A stretch of DNA of 64,000 bases from Devosia marina (GTDB lineage Bacteria > Pseudomonadota > Alphaproteobacteria > Rhizobiales > Devosiaceae): assembly GCF_009758415.1 (NCBI RefSeq), contig NZ_WQRF01000002.1:372001-436000 (forward strand), in the 5' to 3' direction. Every line of letters begins with the position of its first letter. The first letter of the stretch is position 1. The notes below the pieces were generated by a model. The model was not told where the DNA came from, did not search any database, and worked only from the letters and a program-made list of their open reading frames with translations. The translations under genes were made by a program, and so were the position numbers. This document shows positions 37,106 through 47,255 of the stretch, one piece after another.

Positions 37106-38539
37106 CTATTCGGCTGTGGGCGGAAAAGCGGGGTCGGTCTCTTCGCCCTTTATCAGGCGGAGGGCGTATTGGAGCTGGGTGTCCTCTGCCTTGTCGGCGG
37201 GGACATAGACCGACGAACCGACGCTGGCCTCTTCCTGGCCTTCGACCGTAATATGGCCATCAAGTCCGGCTTCGCCGATAATTTCGTCGCGGCCCTTGAA
37301 TTCCTCAGGGACGACCTGCCGCACCTCAATGTCCGGAGTGATGCCCAGCGCCTGGATCGAGCGGTTGTTGGGTGTGTAGTAGCGCGCCGTGGTCAATCGC
37401 ATGGCCCCGTCCGGACCCAGCGAAATGATCGACTGGACCGAGCCCTTGCCGAAGGAGCGGGTGCCGACCAGTGTGGCGCGCTTGTGGTCCTGCAATGCAC
37501 CGGCGACGATCTCGGCGGCGGAGGCCGATCCGCCATTGATCAGCACCACCATGGGCACATCGGCAATGCGCGCGTCCAGTGGATCGGGCGCGGCGTCATA
37601 GCGGGCGCTTTCGTTGTCCGAGCGGCCACGGGTCAAGACCACCGCACCGCGATTCAGGAAGGCGTCGGCGACATAGACCGACTGATCAACCAGTCCGCCG
37701 GGATTGTTGCGCAGGTCGAGAATGATGCCCTGCGGCGGCACGCCATTGCGCTCTGCATAAATGTCCTCGATGGCGCGTTCGATGCCGACAAAGGCCTGTT
37801 CGGAGAAGCGCGACAGGCGCAGCACGGCAATGTCGCCTTCGCCTTCGGTTTCGCCGCCCTCCATGCTCCAGCGCACAGCGCGCATGGAAATGATGCCGCG
37901 GGTCAACTCGAATTCGAGCGGCTCGTCGACGCCTTCGCGGAACACGGTGATGACGACATTGGTGCCGACCTCACCGCGCATCTTTTCCACGGCCTCGTCC
38001 TGGGTCATGCCCTGAACCTGCTGGCCATCGATTTCGATGATGAGATCGTTGGAAAGGATGCCGGCGCGGGCGGCAGGCGTATCATCAATCGGCGATACAA
38101 CCTTGATCAGGCCTTCTTCCATGATGATCTCGACGCCCAGTCCACCGAACTGGCCAGAAGTATCCTCGCGCATGTCGGCATATTCGATGGGCGGCAGGTA
38201 GCCTGAATGCGGGTCGAGCGAGGTCAACATGCCCTGAATGGCGGCCCGGATCAGTTCCTGCTCATTGGGCGGATCGACATATTCGGACCGGATGCGGTCG
38301 AAGATTTCGCCGAAGAGGTTGAGATCGGAATAGATTTCGAGCGGATCGCGGGGCGCGGCGGAGCGCTCAGCGGCTGTTGGTTCAGCCTGCTCTCCACTGG
38401 GATTGGGGTCGAGCTGCTCTTCAATAGGCGCAGGATCGGCGGGGGCTTGGGCGAGCAACTGGTCCTGAGCGATCAGCACGGTGGCAGGCACCAGCACTGC
38501 TGCTCCGAGGGCAGCAAGGCGAAGGGTGGTCAGGCGCAT
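37106..38539 (-). CDS. ctpA: S41 family C-terminal processing peptidase
   Basis: 477 residues. The signal peptide (LAALGAAVLVPATVLIAQ) targets it to the periplasm. A PDZ domain spans about residues 105-185 (GQFGGLGVEIIMEEGLIKVV). The S41 protease core follows with GIILDLRNNPGG, the nucleophile Ser in NGGSASAAEIVAGAL and the catalytic Lys in TRSFGKGSVQ. Tail-specific proteases of this type trim periplasmic proteins and can control murein hydrolases; the EnvC-like gene lies seven bases upstream. Confidence 0.94.
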   Translation of the reverse strand: MRLTTLRLAALGAAVLVPATVLIAQDQLLAQAPADPAPIEEQLDPNPSGEQAEPTAAERSAAPRDPLEIYSDLNLFGEIFDRIRSEYVDPPNEQELIRAAIQGMLTSLDPHSGYLPPIEYADMREDTSGQFGGLGVEIIMEEGLIKVVSPIDDTPAARAGILSNDLIIEIDGQQVQGMTQDEAVEKMRGEVGTNVVITVFREGVDEPLEFELTRGIISMRAVRWSMEGGETEGEGDIAVLRLSRFSEQAFVGIERAIEDIYAERNGVPPQGIILDLRNNPGGLVDQSVYVADAFLNRGAVVLTRGRSDNESARYDAAPDPLDARIADVPMVVLINGGSASAAEIVAGALQDHKRATLVGTRSFGKGSVQSIISLGPDGAMRLTTARYYTPNNRSIQALGITPDIEVRQVVPEEFKGRDEIIGEAGLDGHITVEGQEEASVGSSVYVPADKAEDTQLQYALRLIKGEETDPAFPPTAE

Positions 38540-38546
38540 GGATTAC

Positions 38547-39965
38547 TTATCCCGTTTGTTCTTGGCTGGCCCACCACCCGGCCGGGTCGAAAGGCTCGTT
38601 GTTTTCTCGCAGTTCAATATAGAGGGTCGGCTGGTCGTTTCCAGCATTGGTGCTGACCGTGCGCCCAATTGTGCGTGATCCCATGGTTCCGAGGGGTTCG
38701 CCCATCTGCACGAACTGGCCGATTTCGGCGGTGATTGTGTCAAGGCCAGCAAGCAGCGCCGTAAAGCCTCCACCGGCGTTGAGAATGACGATCTGGCCAT
38801 AATTGAGGTAGGGGCCCTTGTAGAGCACCCAACCATCAGCCGGAGCCAGCACCTGTGCCTCGGCGCGGGTGACGATGGATTGCCCCTGGGCGATGCCGCC
38901 CCGCCCGTCATTGGCGCCGAAATCGACCACCGTGACACCATTGGCCGGCGGCACCAGATAGCCATTGGCGAGCGGGAAGGGTACGGCCGGCTGGGTGCGG
39001 GCAGGATCGGCAAAGGCCAGCTCGATGGCCTCGGGCGAAAGCTGGGGCAGGTCGGGATCGGTCGTCGCAGGGGCCGCAGTGGCGCCAGCAGCGGCCCGTT
39101 CAGACAGGGCGCCGATCAATTCGCGCAAGGTGCTGGCGCGTTCGGCCAAGGCGACGGCCTCGGCCTGCTCGGCCTCGAGTTCGGCGCTCATCTGGGTGAT
39201 GCCGGCCCGGCGCGCGGCGATCAGCGTGGCGATGCGCAACTGCTCTTCCTCCAGCACCTCGTGATTGGCTCTGAGGGTTTCTTCCTCGGCCATGGCAGCC
39301 AGCTTGATGTCGGTCAGCGCCTGCAGATCGGCGGCGACCGTATCGGCCTGGGCGCGCAATTGCGGCAGAATGGCTGCGATCAGCATGGCGCCGCGCGCCG
39401 AACCCAGGGCATCACCGGGATCGACAATCAGGGCCGGAGGCGGACTGAGTGAAATGCGCTGCAGCGCAGCCAGCACATTGGCGATTTCGGCATCCGCACC
39501 ATCCAGGCGGCCGCGCACTTCGAGTTCGCGCACGATCAGGTCGGAAATGCGTTCTTCGACATCGGCGACCTCGATTTCAGCCAGCTTGACCCGCTGCGCC
39601 GCGGCGATGAGGGCTGCATTCTGCTGGGTGCGATCCCCTTCCATGGCCGCGATCTCGGCCTTGAGCGCATCGATGCGTTCGCGGCTGAGCGAGAGGGTGG
39701 CTTCCACCTCTTCGAGATCAGCGGCATTGTCGTCAGCCGGGCCGGCACTTTCATCGGCGGGTGTTGCGGGATCGTCCACCGGGGTTTGCGCCGCAGCCTC
39801 GCTGGCCGGGTCGAGCGGCAGAGAGGGGCGCAATTCCACCTCGGGCACGGTGTCAGATGTTGGTTCAGGCGCCTCGGTCTGCGCCAGAATGGGCCAGGCC
39901 GCTGCGCCGGTCAGCAGGGCGCCCGCCAGCAGGGCCGTTAAACGATGTGCCGGCCGCAAGGGCAT
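38547..39965 (-). CDS. EnvC-like murein hydrolase activator (degenerate M23 domain)
   Basis: 472 residues. Signal peptide (LLAGALLTGAAAWPILAQ), an acidic linker, a long coiled coil from about residue 80 to 290, and a C-terminal LytM/M23 domain from about 345. In that domain the metal-binding positions are lost: the usual HxH strand reads TLYIELREN, and YGQIVIL stands where a ligand is normally near. EnvC-type proteins of this kind do not cleave peptidoglycan but activate amidases at the septum. It is the first of an envC-ctpA pair with a 7-bp gap. Confidence 0.9.
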   Translation of the reverse strand: MPLRPAHRLTALLAGALLTGAAAWPILAQTEAPEPTSDTVPEVELRPSLPLDPASEAAAQTPVDDPATPADESAGPADDNAADLEEVEATLSLSRERIDALKAEIAAMEGDRTQQNAALIAAAQRVKLAEIEVADVEERISDLIVRELEVRGRLDGADAEIANVLAALQRISLSPPPALIVDPGDALGSARGAMLIAAILPQLRAQADTVAADLQALTDIKLAAMAEEETLRANHEVLEEEQLRIATLIAARRAGITQMSAELEAEQAEAVALAERASTLRELIGALSERAAAGATAAPATTDPDLPQLSPEAIELAFADPARTQPAVPFPLANGYLVPPANGVTVVDFGANDGRGGIAQGQSIVTRAEAQVLAPADGWVLYKGPYLNYGQIVILNAGGGFTALLAGLDTITAEIGQFVQMGEPLGTMGSRTIGRTVSTNAGNDQPTLYIELRENNEPFDPAGWWASQEQTG

Positions 39966-40067
39966 GGCGTCTCCAGAAAAAGGGCATGACCCCGAATCAA
40001 TTGGGGCACTCTAGCAAGTCGGAGGCAAACCGCCGGTTAACATCGCTTAACCATAAATCGAATCGCC

Positions 40068-40550
40068 CTAGTCGCCGCGGTGATAGGGGTGACCCGACAA
40101 TATGGTGGTTGTGCGATAGAGCTGTTCGGCCAGCATGATGCGCACCAATTGGTGCGGCCAGACCATGGGCGAGAAACTGACCACCAGATCGGCAGAACGA
40201 ACGAAATCGGGATCGATGCCATCGGCACCGCCGATGACAAAGCCGATGGCGGGGCGCCCGTCATCGCGCCAGCGGCCGATCCGGGTGGCGAAACTCTCGG
40301 AATCGATGGCCTTGCCGCGCTCGTCGAGCATCACGGTCACACCCTCGGGCAGGGCCGCGCGAAGCGCCTTTGCCTCCTCGGCCTTGCGGGCAGCGGCGGA
40401 GCCGGCGCGTGATTCATTGATTTCGGTGACGTCGAAACCGGTCAGCGCCAGGGGCTTGCCACTGGCGCCGGCGCGGTCGAGATAACGGGCCACGAGTTCG
40501 CGCTCGGGCCCGTTCTTCATCCGGCCGATGGCCGCAATCGAGACTCGCAT
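40068..40550 (-). CDS. rlmH: 23S rRNA (pseudouridine-1915-N3) methyltransferase
   Basis: 160 residues. SPOUT-fold methyltransferase that modifies pseudouridine 1915 of assembled 70S ribosomes using S-adenosylmethionine. VMLDERGKAIDSESFA, GFVIGGADGIDPD and the C-terminal QLYRTTTILSGHPYHR knot region are diagnostic. 15 bp after rsfS on the same strand. Confidence 0.96.
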   Translation of the reverse strand: MRVSIAAIGRMKNGPERELVARYLDRAGASGKPLALTGFDVTEINESRAGSAAARKAEEAKALRAALPEGVTVMLDERGKAIDSESFATRIGRWRDDGRPAIGFVIGGADGIDPDFVRSADLVVSFSPMVWPHQLVRIMLAEQLYRTTTILSGHPYHRGD

Positions 40551-40565
40551 ATGATGCGATCGTGC

Positions 40566-40958
40566 CTAGTGCTGGTCAGCGGCGAAATCGGCCTGCCACA
40601 TCTTTTCGATGTTGTAGAACTCGCGCACTTCGGGACGGAAGATGTGCAGGATCACATCACCGGCATCGACAAGCACCCAATCGCAGTGGGGCAGGCCTTC
40701 AACGCGCGGCTTGCCGTAGCCATTCTCGCGCAGGGCGGTGATGACCTGATCGGCGACGGCGCCGACATGGCGCTGTGAACGGCCCGATGTCACGATCATG
40801 TGGTCGGCCAGCGACGATTTGCCGGCAATGTCCACCGAGACCGTTTCTTCGGCCTTGGCGTCATCCAGCGTATCGAGAATGAGGTCGATCAGGGGCTTTT
40901 GCGCGCCGGCCATGGCGGCGGGCGTGGCGGCGGAGGTGTTTTCGGGCAGCGCGGCCAT
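40566..40958 (-). CDS. rsfS: Ribosome silencing factor
   Basis: 130 residues. It binds L14 on the 50S subunit and blocks subunit joining when nutrients are short. LDDAKAEETVSVDIAGKSSL and ADHMIVTSGRSQRHVGA, then GLPHCDWVLVDAGDVILHIF and REFYNIEKMW are family signatures. ATG 40958 has GGAAGG upstream; a longer frame opens at 41081 but would add unrelated residues. Upstream nadD is its usual partner. Confidence 0.94.
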   Translation of the reverse strand: MAALPENTSAATPAAMAGAQKPLIDLILDTLDDAKAEETVSVDIAGKSSLADHMIVTSGRSQRHVGAVADQVITALRENGYGKPRVEGLPHCDWVLVDAGDVILHIFRPEVREFYNIEKMWQADFAADQH

Positions 40959-41148
40959 CAGAAACGGCCTTCCGCCCATGCGAGAGCACGGGTCATGCGA
41001 GAGATGAGCATCCTTGGTTGTTGATCGGAATGTTGCGGCGTCGTGAAAACGGCAAGCCGTCTGTTCCTGTTCCGGTGACAATGATCACACTTGAGCCTGA
41101 ATATGCGCTTTTGCAGGCGATTTCGCAAGATCAAGGCCGATCGAGAGC

Positions 41149-41781
41149 TTAACGCAGGTTTCGTGACGCCCTGATGGCGGTGGACGACAGGGTCGATTGC
41201 CGTCCTTGCAGGTAGATCCAGGCCGGCGCCTGGCACCGCGCCAAAAGGGCAGCATCAGTCTCATCGAGCTGGGCATAGTCCAGGGTCGCGGCGGCGCGTG
41301 AGGCCAGGGCGCGGCGTGCGGCGCCGGGGCGGACATAGACGGCAATGGGGATTTTTGCCGCCATGTCGCGCCAGCGCTGCCAGCGATGAAAGTCGGCCAG
41401 GCTGTCAGCACCCATGATCCAGACAAAGCGCCGATCCGGCACGGTGGTGGTCAAAAAATCGATGGTTTGCCAGCTATAGGAGAAGCCCTTGGCGGCCTCG
41501 AAACCGGTGACGCGGATGCGCGGATCGGTGACGAAGGCACGGGCGGCGCGGACGCGGCTCTCAAGTGAAGGTAGGCCCGAATTATCCTTGAGCGGATTGC
41601 CCGGCGTCACCAGAACCCAGAGCGCATGCAGCTCCAGGCGGCGAAGCGTTTCCTCCATGACCAGGCGGTGCCCGTCATGCATGGGGTTGAAGCTGCCGCC
41701 GAAAAGCCCGATGCGCATGCCGGGCGCAGAGGGCGGGATTTCGGTGATGCCGGGAATGCGGAGCGGTGGGCGCAGGGTCAA
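41149..41781 (-). CDS. nadD: Nicotinate-nucleotide adenylyltransferase
   Basis: 210 residues. It converts nicotinate mononucleotide and ATP to deamido-NAD. RIGLFGGSFNPMHDGH holds the HxGH nucleotidyl-transfer motif, WIMGADSLADFHRW is family specific, and LSSTAIR is the C-terminal ISSTxIR motif. The proA stop is three bases beyond its upstream end, so it is in the proBA transcript. Confidence 0.95.
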   Translation of the reverse strand: MTLRPPLRIPGITEIPPSAPGMRIGLFGGSFNPMHDGHRLVMEETLRRLELHALWVLVTPGNPLKDNSGLPSLESRVRAARAFVTDPRIRVTGFEAAKGFSYSWQTIDFLTTTVPDRRFVWIMGADSLADFHRWQRWRDMAAKIPIAVYVRPGAARRALASRAAATLDYAQLDETDAALLARCQAPAWIYLQGRQSTLSSTAIRASRNLR

Positions 41782-41784
41782 AAG

Positions 41785-43068
41785 CTAGGGTCTCGTCTGC
41801 CCGTTGCCGCGGACGCGGTATTTAAAGCTGGTGAGCTGTTCGACGCCTACAGGGCCGCGCGCATGCATCTTGCCCGTGGCAATGCCGATCTCGCCGCCAA
41901 AGCCGAACTCGCCGCCATCGGCAAATTGGGTCGAGGCATTGTGCATGAGGATCGCCGAGTCAATTTCATTGAAGAACTTCTCGACCGCGGCAGGGTCCTC
42001 GGCAATGATCGCCTCGGTGTGGTGGCTGGAATAGTGCTCGATATGGGCGATGGCCACCTCGATGCTGTCGACGACCTTTACCGAGATGATGGCGTCCTCA
42101 TATTCGGTCTTCCAGTCTTGCTCGGTTGCCGGTTTGGCGCCCGACAGCATGGACTGAACCGTTTCATCACCGCGTATTTCGCAGCCCTTGGCCACCAGCG
42201 CCTCAATGATCGGCTGGAGATGGGTGGCGGCGACGTCCTTGTGTACCAAGAGGGTTTCGGCCGCGCCGCAAATGCCGGTGCGGCGCATCTTGGCGTTGAG
42301 GGTGACGCTGACGGCCTTCTCAAGATCGGCCGATCTGTCGATATAGACATGGACCAGCCCTTCGAGATGGGCAAAGACGGGTACGCGGGCTTCGGCCTGG
42401 ACGCGGGCCACCAGTGTCTTGCCGCCGCGCGGCACGATGACATCGATATTGCCCTCAAGCCCCTTGAGCATTTCGCCCACCGCCGCGCGGTCGGTGGTGG
42501 GGACCAGTTGCACGCATTCGACCGGCAGACCTGCCAGATGCAGCCCGTCGAGCAGACACTCGACAATTGCACGGCTGGAATGGAAGCTGTCCGAACCGCC
42601 GCGCAGGATCACGGCATTGCCCGATTTGATACACAGGGCGCCGGCATCGGCGGTCACATTGGGACGCGATTCAAAGATCACGCCGATGACCCCGAGCGGG
42701 GTGCGCACCCGCTCGATATGGAGGCCATTGGGGCGGTCCCACTCCGAGGTTACCGCGCCGACGGGGTCGGGCAGTTCGGCGATGGTCTTGACCGCCTCGA
42801 TGATCCCGTCGATCCGCGCGTCGGTGAGCAGCAGCCGGTCGAGAAAGGCTTTCGAGATGCCCTTCTTTTCGGCGGCGTCCATGTCCAGGGCGTTGGCGGC
42901 CAGGATTTTCTTGCGATGCGCATTGAGGGCGCCGGCGGCGGTCAGGAGCGCGGTGCGCTTCTGGTCTGGCGTGGCGATCTTGAGCGCATTGGCACCCTTG
43001 CGGGCATTGCGGCCGAGCTCGGCCATCATCGCGGGAATGTCAGTCGTGGTGGCGTCAGCCAGGCTCAT
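41785..43068 (-). CDS. proA: Glutamate-5-semialdehyde dehydrogenase
   Basis: 427 residues. Second step of proline synthesis, reducing glutamyl-5-phosphate with [25 protein letters not shown], the active-site Cys in [16 protein letters not shown] and [20 protein letters not shown] are visible. Its ATG lies 14 bp inside the end of proB, so the two are translationally coupled. Confidence 0.97.
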   Translation of the reverse strand: MSLADATTTDIPAMMAELGRNARKGANALKIATPDQKRTALLTAAGALNAHRKKILAANALDMDAAEKKGISKAFLDRLLLTDARIDGIIEAVKTIAELPDPVGAVTSEWDRPNGLHIERVRTPLGVIGVIFESRPNVTADAGALCIKSGNAVILRGGSDSFHSSRAIVECLLDGLHLAGLPVECVQLVPTTDRAAVGEMLKGLEGNIDVIVPRGGKTLVARVQAEARVPVFAHLEGLVHVYIDRSADLEKAVSVTLNAKMRRTGICGAAETLLVHKDVAATHLQPIIEALVAKGCEIRGDETVQSMLSGAKPATEQDWKTEYEDAIISVKVVDSIEVAIAHIEHYSSHHTEAIIAEDPAAVEKFFNEIDSAILMHNASTQFADGGEFGFGGEIGIATGKMHARGPVGVEQLTSFKYRVRGNGQTRP

Positions 43069-44212
43069 GGTGGGCCTCTTGTCTCTGCGTGGTGTCGGTG
43101 TTGCCGGTGAGCACCAGATTGTCGCGATGCACCATGGCGCCGCGATTGCTGGATCCGAGAAGCTCGATCACCGCTTCGCTGTGTTTGCCGATGACCAGGC
43201 GGGCGTCGTCGCTGTCAAAACTGACCAGGCCACGGGCGATTTCGCGCCCATCGGGTCCCAAGACAGCAATCGTATCGCCGCGCTCGAAAGTGCCGGTAAT
43301 CTGGGTGACGCCAACCGGCAGCAGGGACTTTCCCTGGCTCAGGGCACGGGCGGCGCCGGCATCGACGTGAATGGTTCCCGAAACGGCCAAGGTGCCCATG
43401 ATCCAGCGTTTTCGCGATTGCGCGCGGGTGGTGGCGGGCTTGAAGAGAGTATGGAGCCCCCCCGCGACCAGATGGGCCAGCGGATGGTTCTCGGTGCCCC
43501 TGGCGATGATCATGGCGGTGCCGGCCTGGGTGGCGATCTTGCCGGCCTCGACCTTGGTAGTCATGCCGCCGCGCGAGAGATGGCTGGCCGCCCCTCCGGC
43601 CATGGCTTCGATTGCGGGCGTGATGGATTCCACCAAGGGCAAATGGGTGGCATGGGGATCCCTGGCCGGTGGCGCCGTGTAGAGCCCGTCAATATCGGAG
43701 AGGAGCACCAGCAAGTCGGCCTCGATCATGGTGGCGACGCGGGCCGACAGGCGGTCATTGTCGCCATAGCGGATTTCGGCGGTGGCGACGCTATCATTCT
43801 CATTGATGATCGGCACCGCCCCCAACCCCAGGAGGGTCTGAATGGTGGTGCGGGCATTGAGGTAATAGCGCCGCTCCTCGGTGATATTGGGGGTGATCAG
43901 AATCTGACCGGTCACGATGCCGTGCTGCCCAAGCGCCTCGGACCAGGCCTGGCTGAGCGCGATCTGCCCGGCGCTGGCGGCGGCCTGGCTCTGTTCCAGC
44001 GTCAGTGCCAGGGCGTTGAGACCGAGCAGGCTCCGCCCCAGGGCAATGGCCCCTGAAGAGACAATGACGATCTCGCGCCCCTCGGCCTTGAGCGCGGCAA
44101 TATCCTGGGCGAGCCCCGCCAGCCAGGGCGCGCGCAATTTGCCGGCAGCATCGACCAGCAGGGCCGAGCCGATCTTGATGGTGATACGGCGGTAGTTGGC
44201 GAGGGGGGTCAT
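43055..44212 (-). CDS. proB: Glutamate 5-kinase
   Basis: 385 residues. First step of proline synthesis, phosphorylating glutamate. The amino-acid kinase domain has [46 protein letters not shown] and [15 protein letters not shown]-terminal PUA domain begins near residue 275. Proline feedback on the kinase domain is known in the family. ATG 44212 (MTPLANY) is chosen; a frame open further upstream runs through an intergenic repeat and is not credible. Confidence 0.96.
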   Translation of the reverse strand: MTPLANYRRITIKIGSALLVDAAGKLRAPWLAGLAQDIAALKAEGREIVIVSSGAIALGRSLLGLNALALTLEQSQAAASAGQIALSQAWSEALGQHGIVTGQILITPNITEERRYYLNARTTIQTLLGLGAVPIINENDSVATAEIRYGDNDRLSARVATMIEADLLVLLSDIDGLYTAPPARDPHATHLPLVESITPAIEAMAGGAASHLSRGGMTTKVEAGKIATQAGTAMIIARGTENHPLAHLVAGGLHTLFKPATTRAQSRKRWIMGTLAVSGTIHVDAGAARALSQGKSLLPVGVTQITGTFERGDTIAVLGPDGREIARGLVSFDSDDARLVIGKHSEAVIELLGSSNRGAMVHRDNLVLTGNTDTTQRQEAHHEPG

Positions 44213-44231
44213 CGGGAGGCAAACTCGGTCT

Positions 44232-44333
44232 GCACCCTCCCCCTTGCGGGGAGGGATGGGGAGGGGGGAGGGCCAGCAGGATGTCGAGGGCGTGAGCACC
44301 CCCACCCAGCCTCCCCCGCCAAGGGGGAGGTGC
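44232..44333. repeat. Intergenic inverted repeat of CTCCCCC elements
   Basis: Two hairpins, CCCTCCCC/GGGGAGGG (44235-44255) and CCTCCCCC/GGGGGAGG (44310-44330), lie between obgE and proB. The second is a near-perfect inverted copy of the first with flanks (GCAC-CTCCCCCTTG), so the whole region can also fold as one long stem. The same core recurs at 11602, 26864, 26938 and 60484, so it looks like a dispersed family. Confidence 0.7.
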
Positions 44334-44363
44334 CGCACCGCGTGTGCGGGAGCGCCCTTGCCC

Positions 44364-45407
44364 TCAAGGCGTCCATTTCTCTTCCGTCTGCTTGCGCTCG
44401 GCTTCGGCGATTGCGGCTTTCTCGGCGTCCAGAATCGCCAGCACGTCGAACAACACCTGTTCGACGCCCTGGCCGGTGACACCGGAGACCTGTCGAATAT
44501 CGGCCTTGGAGACCTTTTTCAGAGCCTTGAGCTTGTCCTTGAGCTCTTCGGGGGTGAGCGCGTCGACCTTGTTGAGCACCACGATTTCGGGCTTGTCGGC
44601 CAGCACATCGGCATAGGCAGCCAGTTCGTGGCGCACCGCCTGATAGGTATGGGCAACATCTTCATTGGTGCCGTCGATCAGATGGATCAGGACGCCGCAG
44701 CGCTCGATATGCCCCAGGAACCGGTCGCCGATTCCGACGCCTTCGCTGGCCCCTTCGATCAGGCCCGGAATATCGGCCAGGACGAATTCACGCTCGGCAA
44801 TGCGCACGACGCCCAGATTGGGGTGCAATGTGGTGAAGGGATAGTCGGCGATCTTGGGCTTGGCGGCGGAGACGGCCGAAAGAAAGGTCGACTTGCCCGC
44901 ATTGGGTTGGCCCACAAGACCGGCATCAGCGATCAGCTTCAGGCGCAGCCAGATGCCCTTTTCGGTGCCTTCCTGTCCGGGATTGGCGCGGCGCGGCGCC
45001 TGGTTGGAACTGGTCTTGAAGTACGCATTGCCGAAGCCGCCATTGCCACCCTTCAAGAGCACTACGCGCTGGCCCACTTCGGTAAAGTCGGCGATCAGGG
45101 TTTCCTGGTCTTCCTCAAAGATCTGGGTGCCGACCGGCACGCGCAGCACGATGTCCTCGCCATCGGCGCCGGTGCGGTTCTTGCCCATGCCATGCACGCC
45201 CGTGCCGGCGCGGAAATGCTGCTGGTAGCGAAAGTCGATCAGCGTGTTGAGGCCATCGGCGCATTCGGCGATGACATCGCCGCCGCGACCGCCATTGCCG
45301 CCATCAGGGCCGCCGAATTCGACGAATTTTTCGCGCAGAAAGCTGACGGCACCGCCGCCGCCGGAGCCCGATTTGATATAGACCTTGGCCTGGTCGAGAA
45401 ATTTCAT
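44364..45407 (-). CDS. obgE: GTPase ObgE/CgtA
   Basis: 347 residues. Large-subunit assembly GTPase. The Gly-rich Obg fold is N-terminal (residues 1-158), then the G domain with [46 protein letters not shown] and NKVD. The C-terminal extension is short. Its ATG overlaps the stop of the upstream acetyltransferase (ATGA). Confidence 0.97.
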   Translation of the reverse strand: MKFLDQAKVYIKSGSGGGGAVSFLREKFVEFGGPDGGNGGRGGDVIAECADGLNTLIDFRYQQHFRAGTGVHGMGKNRTGADGEDIVLRVPVGTQIFEEDQETLIADFTEVGQRVVLLKGGNGGFGNAYFKTSSNQAPRRANPGQEGTEKGIWLRLKLIADAGLVGQPNAGKSTFLSAVSAAKPKIADYPFTTLHPNLGVVRIAEREFVLADIPGLIEGASEGVGIGDRFLGHIERCGVLIHLIDGTNEDVAHTYQAVRHELAAYADVLADKPEIVVLNKVDALTPEELKDKLKALKKVSKADIRQVSGVTGQGVEQVLFDVLAILDAEKAAIAEAERKQTEEKWTP

Positions 45408-45997
45408 GGCTTTATCGTGCCTTCCAGCACCTGGTCTGTCGCGCTTGCCGGTCTTTTTCCGGCTGGCCAGCCTTGCTGGAAACGCTCACGTGTCAATTTG
45501 GTGTCGATATGCTCCAGCTCGGCGCCGCGCGCAAGGCAGAGCAGGGTAGAACGGCCCGTCTCGGTAAATCCAAGCCGGTGCTGAATAGCCAGAGACGCGG
45601 CGTTGAAGTGGAACACCCCCGAGTAGATGGCCTTTGCATCGGTCCGCTCAAAAAACCAGCGAACAGTGGCGATGGCAGCTTCGGTCATGATCCCGCGCCC
45701 CCAATGCGGCTTGCCCAGCCAGTAGCCGATGATCGCGTCCTTGCCCGAAGGTTGATAGCCGATATGGCCGACATAGCCCACCCCGGCCAGCTCGATGGAG
45801 AAACTGGTCTGATTGGGGGCCTGCCGCGCCTGTTGGGTGGCAAGCCAGGCCCTGGCATCGCTTAAATGATAAGGGAAGGGCACGCGCGCCAGATTGCCCG
45901 CTACCTCAAGATCGTTGAGGTAGCGTGCTATGGGTTCGGCGTCGCCCGTCTGGGGCGGCCGCAATATGAGCCGCTCGGTAAGGAGGGTTGGGTTCAT
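45404..45997 (-). CDS. GNAT acetyltransferase (RimJ/RimL type), copy 1
   Basis: 197 residues. [39 protein letters not shown] and [20 protein letters not shown] are the RimJ/RimL-type GNAT motifs; [10 protein letters not shown] carries the acetyl-CoA loop. ATG 45997 begins directly before the fold. It overlaps obgE by four bases and follows two further GNATs. The target is unknown; a ribosomal or translation factor is a guess from the neighbours. Confidence 0.9.
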   Translation of the reverse strand: MNPTLLTERLILRPPQTGDAEPIARYLNDLEVAGNLARVPFPYHLSDARAWLATQQARQAPNQTSFSIELAGVGYVGHIGYQPSGKDAIIGYWLGKPHWGRGIMTEAAIATVRWFFERTDAKAIYSGVFHFNAASLAIQHRLGFTETGRSTLLCLARGAELEHIDTKLTRERFQQGWPAGKRPASATDQVLEGTIKP

Positions 45998-46067
45998 TCC
46001 TGCCACTCCATCACCAGGAGCATGCAAACGCCACCGGATTTTGGTCCAGTCGCCCGTTGAACACGTC

Positions 46068-46595
46068 TCAGGCGCATTGCTTGTGCTCCCGCTCCATCCA
46101 GCGCTCGCGCGTCAGCCGGGTCAACACATGCGGCACGTTATGCTGCAAGGCGTGAGAAAACCGCATGTCGCGCCCCACCTCCTCAAAACCCAAGCGCGCC
46201 TTAACACGCAGTGAGGGCCGATTGTCGTGGTGTGCACTGGCGGAAATATGGCTCTGATTGCTGGTGGCAAAATGCCAGTCGATAACAGCGCGGGCGGCCT
46301 CGGAGGCATAGCCCTTGCCCCAATGCGGCCGGGCGATCCAGAAGCCGATCTCGCTGGTCAGGGCGACGCAGCCGATCAGTCCGCGTCCGGGCAGGTCGAT
46401 GATGAACATGGATTTGTCCGGCCCGTTCTCTGGCGCCAGCCGCAGCCAGTCATTGGCCATGGCCAGGGTGAAGGGGAAGGGCAGGGGCGTCAGCCAGCGG
46501 GCGACGGCAAAGTCGCTCACCCCCAGGGCAAAGCAGGGCGCGTCACCAGGCCTGGCCGGGCGGAGCAAAAGGCGGGTTGTCTGGAGCTCAGTCAT
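46068..46595 (-). CDS. GNAT acetyltransferase (RimJ/RimL type), copy 2
   Basis: 175 residues. TTRLLLRPARPGDAPCFALG, IGFWIARPHWGKGYASEAAR and LRVKARLGFEEVGRDM give the GNAT core and acetyl-CoA loop. The ATG overlaps the stop of copy 3 (ATGA), so both are coupled. Middle of three tandem paralogues between L27 and ObgE. Confidence 0.9.
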   Translation of the reverse strand: MTELQTTRLLLRPARPGDAPCFALGVSDFAVARWLTPLPFPFTLAMANDWLRLAPENGPDKSMFIIDLPGRGLIGCVALTSEIGFWIARPHWGKGYASEAARAVIDWHFATSNQSHISASAHHDNRPSLRVKARLGFEEVGRDMRFSHALQHNVPHVLTRLTRERWMEREHKQCA

Positions 46596-47134
46596 CTTGG
46601 GTCGAACTCCAGCTGCATGAGGGCCATAGCCTGGCCAGCAAGATTGTGGTCCGGCTCGATTGCTTCGCCGATTGCGATGAAGCCGATTTTCCTCAGCACA
46701 TTGCGCGAAGCGAGGTTGTGTTTGAGAGCCCGCGAGCGCAAGGCCGCCGCCCCAGCCGCTCGCGCGGCTGCCACAACGGCCTGGGCGGCCTCAGTGGCAA
46801 AACCATGGCCCCAGAAGGGTTCGCCCAGCCAATAGCCGAGTTCAGGCAGCTTTTCTGGCAGGATATGCAGCCCGACCGTGCCGATAAAGGCGCCATCCAA
46901 CTCGATCGCCCAGGCAAATTCGCTGTCACCACGCGCGATGTTCTCGATGAAAAGTCGCCCATCGTTTTCGCCATAGGGATGGGGCAAGCGCGAGAGCATA
47001 GCGTGGATGGCCTTGTTATTGGCCAGCACGGCCATGTCCGGAACATGGGCCAGTGTCGGGGTCGCCAGCACAAGACGCGCGGTGCGGATGGTGGCGGGCA
47101 GGCGGTCCTTGAGGCCCTGTGCGACGATGGTCAT
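46592..47134 (-). CDS. GNAT acetyltransferase (RimJ/RimL type), copy 3
   Basis: 180 residues. IRTARLVLATPTLAHVPDMA, LGYWLGEPFWGHGFATEAAQ and SRNVLRKIGFIAIGE identify the fold; FWGHGFATEA is the acetyl-CoA loop. ATG 47134 with GGAG nine bases upstream is chosen; a frame open to 47443 would cross the rpmA terminator. First gene after that terminator, so it may start its own transcript leading to obgE. Confidence 0.9.
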   Translation of the reverse strand: MTIVAQGLKDRLPATIRTARLVLATPTLAHVPDMAVLANNKAIHAMLSRLPHPYGENDGRLFIENIARGDSEFAWAIELDGAFIGTVGLHILPEKLPELGYWLGEPFWGHGFATEAAQAVVAAARAAGAAALRSRALKHNLASRNVLRKIGFIAIGEAIEPDHNLAGQAMALMQLEFDPR

Positions 47135-47154
47135 TGGCAAATGCTCCGGAAACG

Positions 47155-47186
47155 AAAAAGGGGAACCGGCTGACCGGTTCCCCTTT
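47155..47186 (-). terminator. Rho-independent terminator after rpmA
   Basis: GGGGAACCGG (47160-47169) and CCGGTTCCCC (47174-47183) form a perfect stem with loop CTGA, extended by AAA/TTT pairs. Read on the minus strand it ends in TTTTT. It separates rplU-rpmA from the acetyltransferase-obgE genes. Confidence 0.9.
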
Positions 47187-47255
47187 GCATCTGCTTGTCT
47201 TTTCAAACGCGGCGCCGGGGAACGGGTCTCCGGCGGGTTTGAAAGGCCTGCCGGG

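Noticed and set aside
43055..44482. Extended proB frame starting at 44482
   Set aside because: The extra 90 residues run through an intergenic inverted repeat and part of obgE; the kinase fold begins right after ATG 44212.
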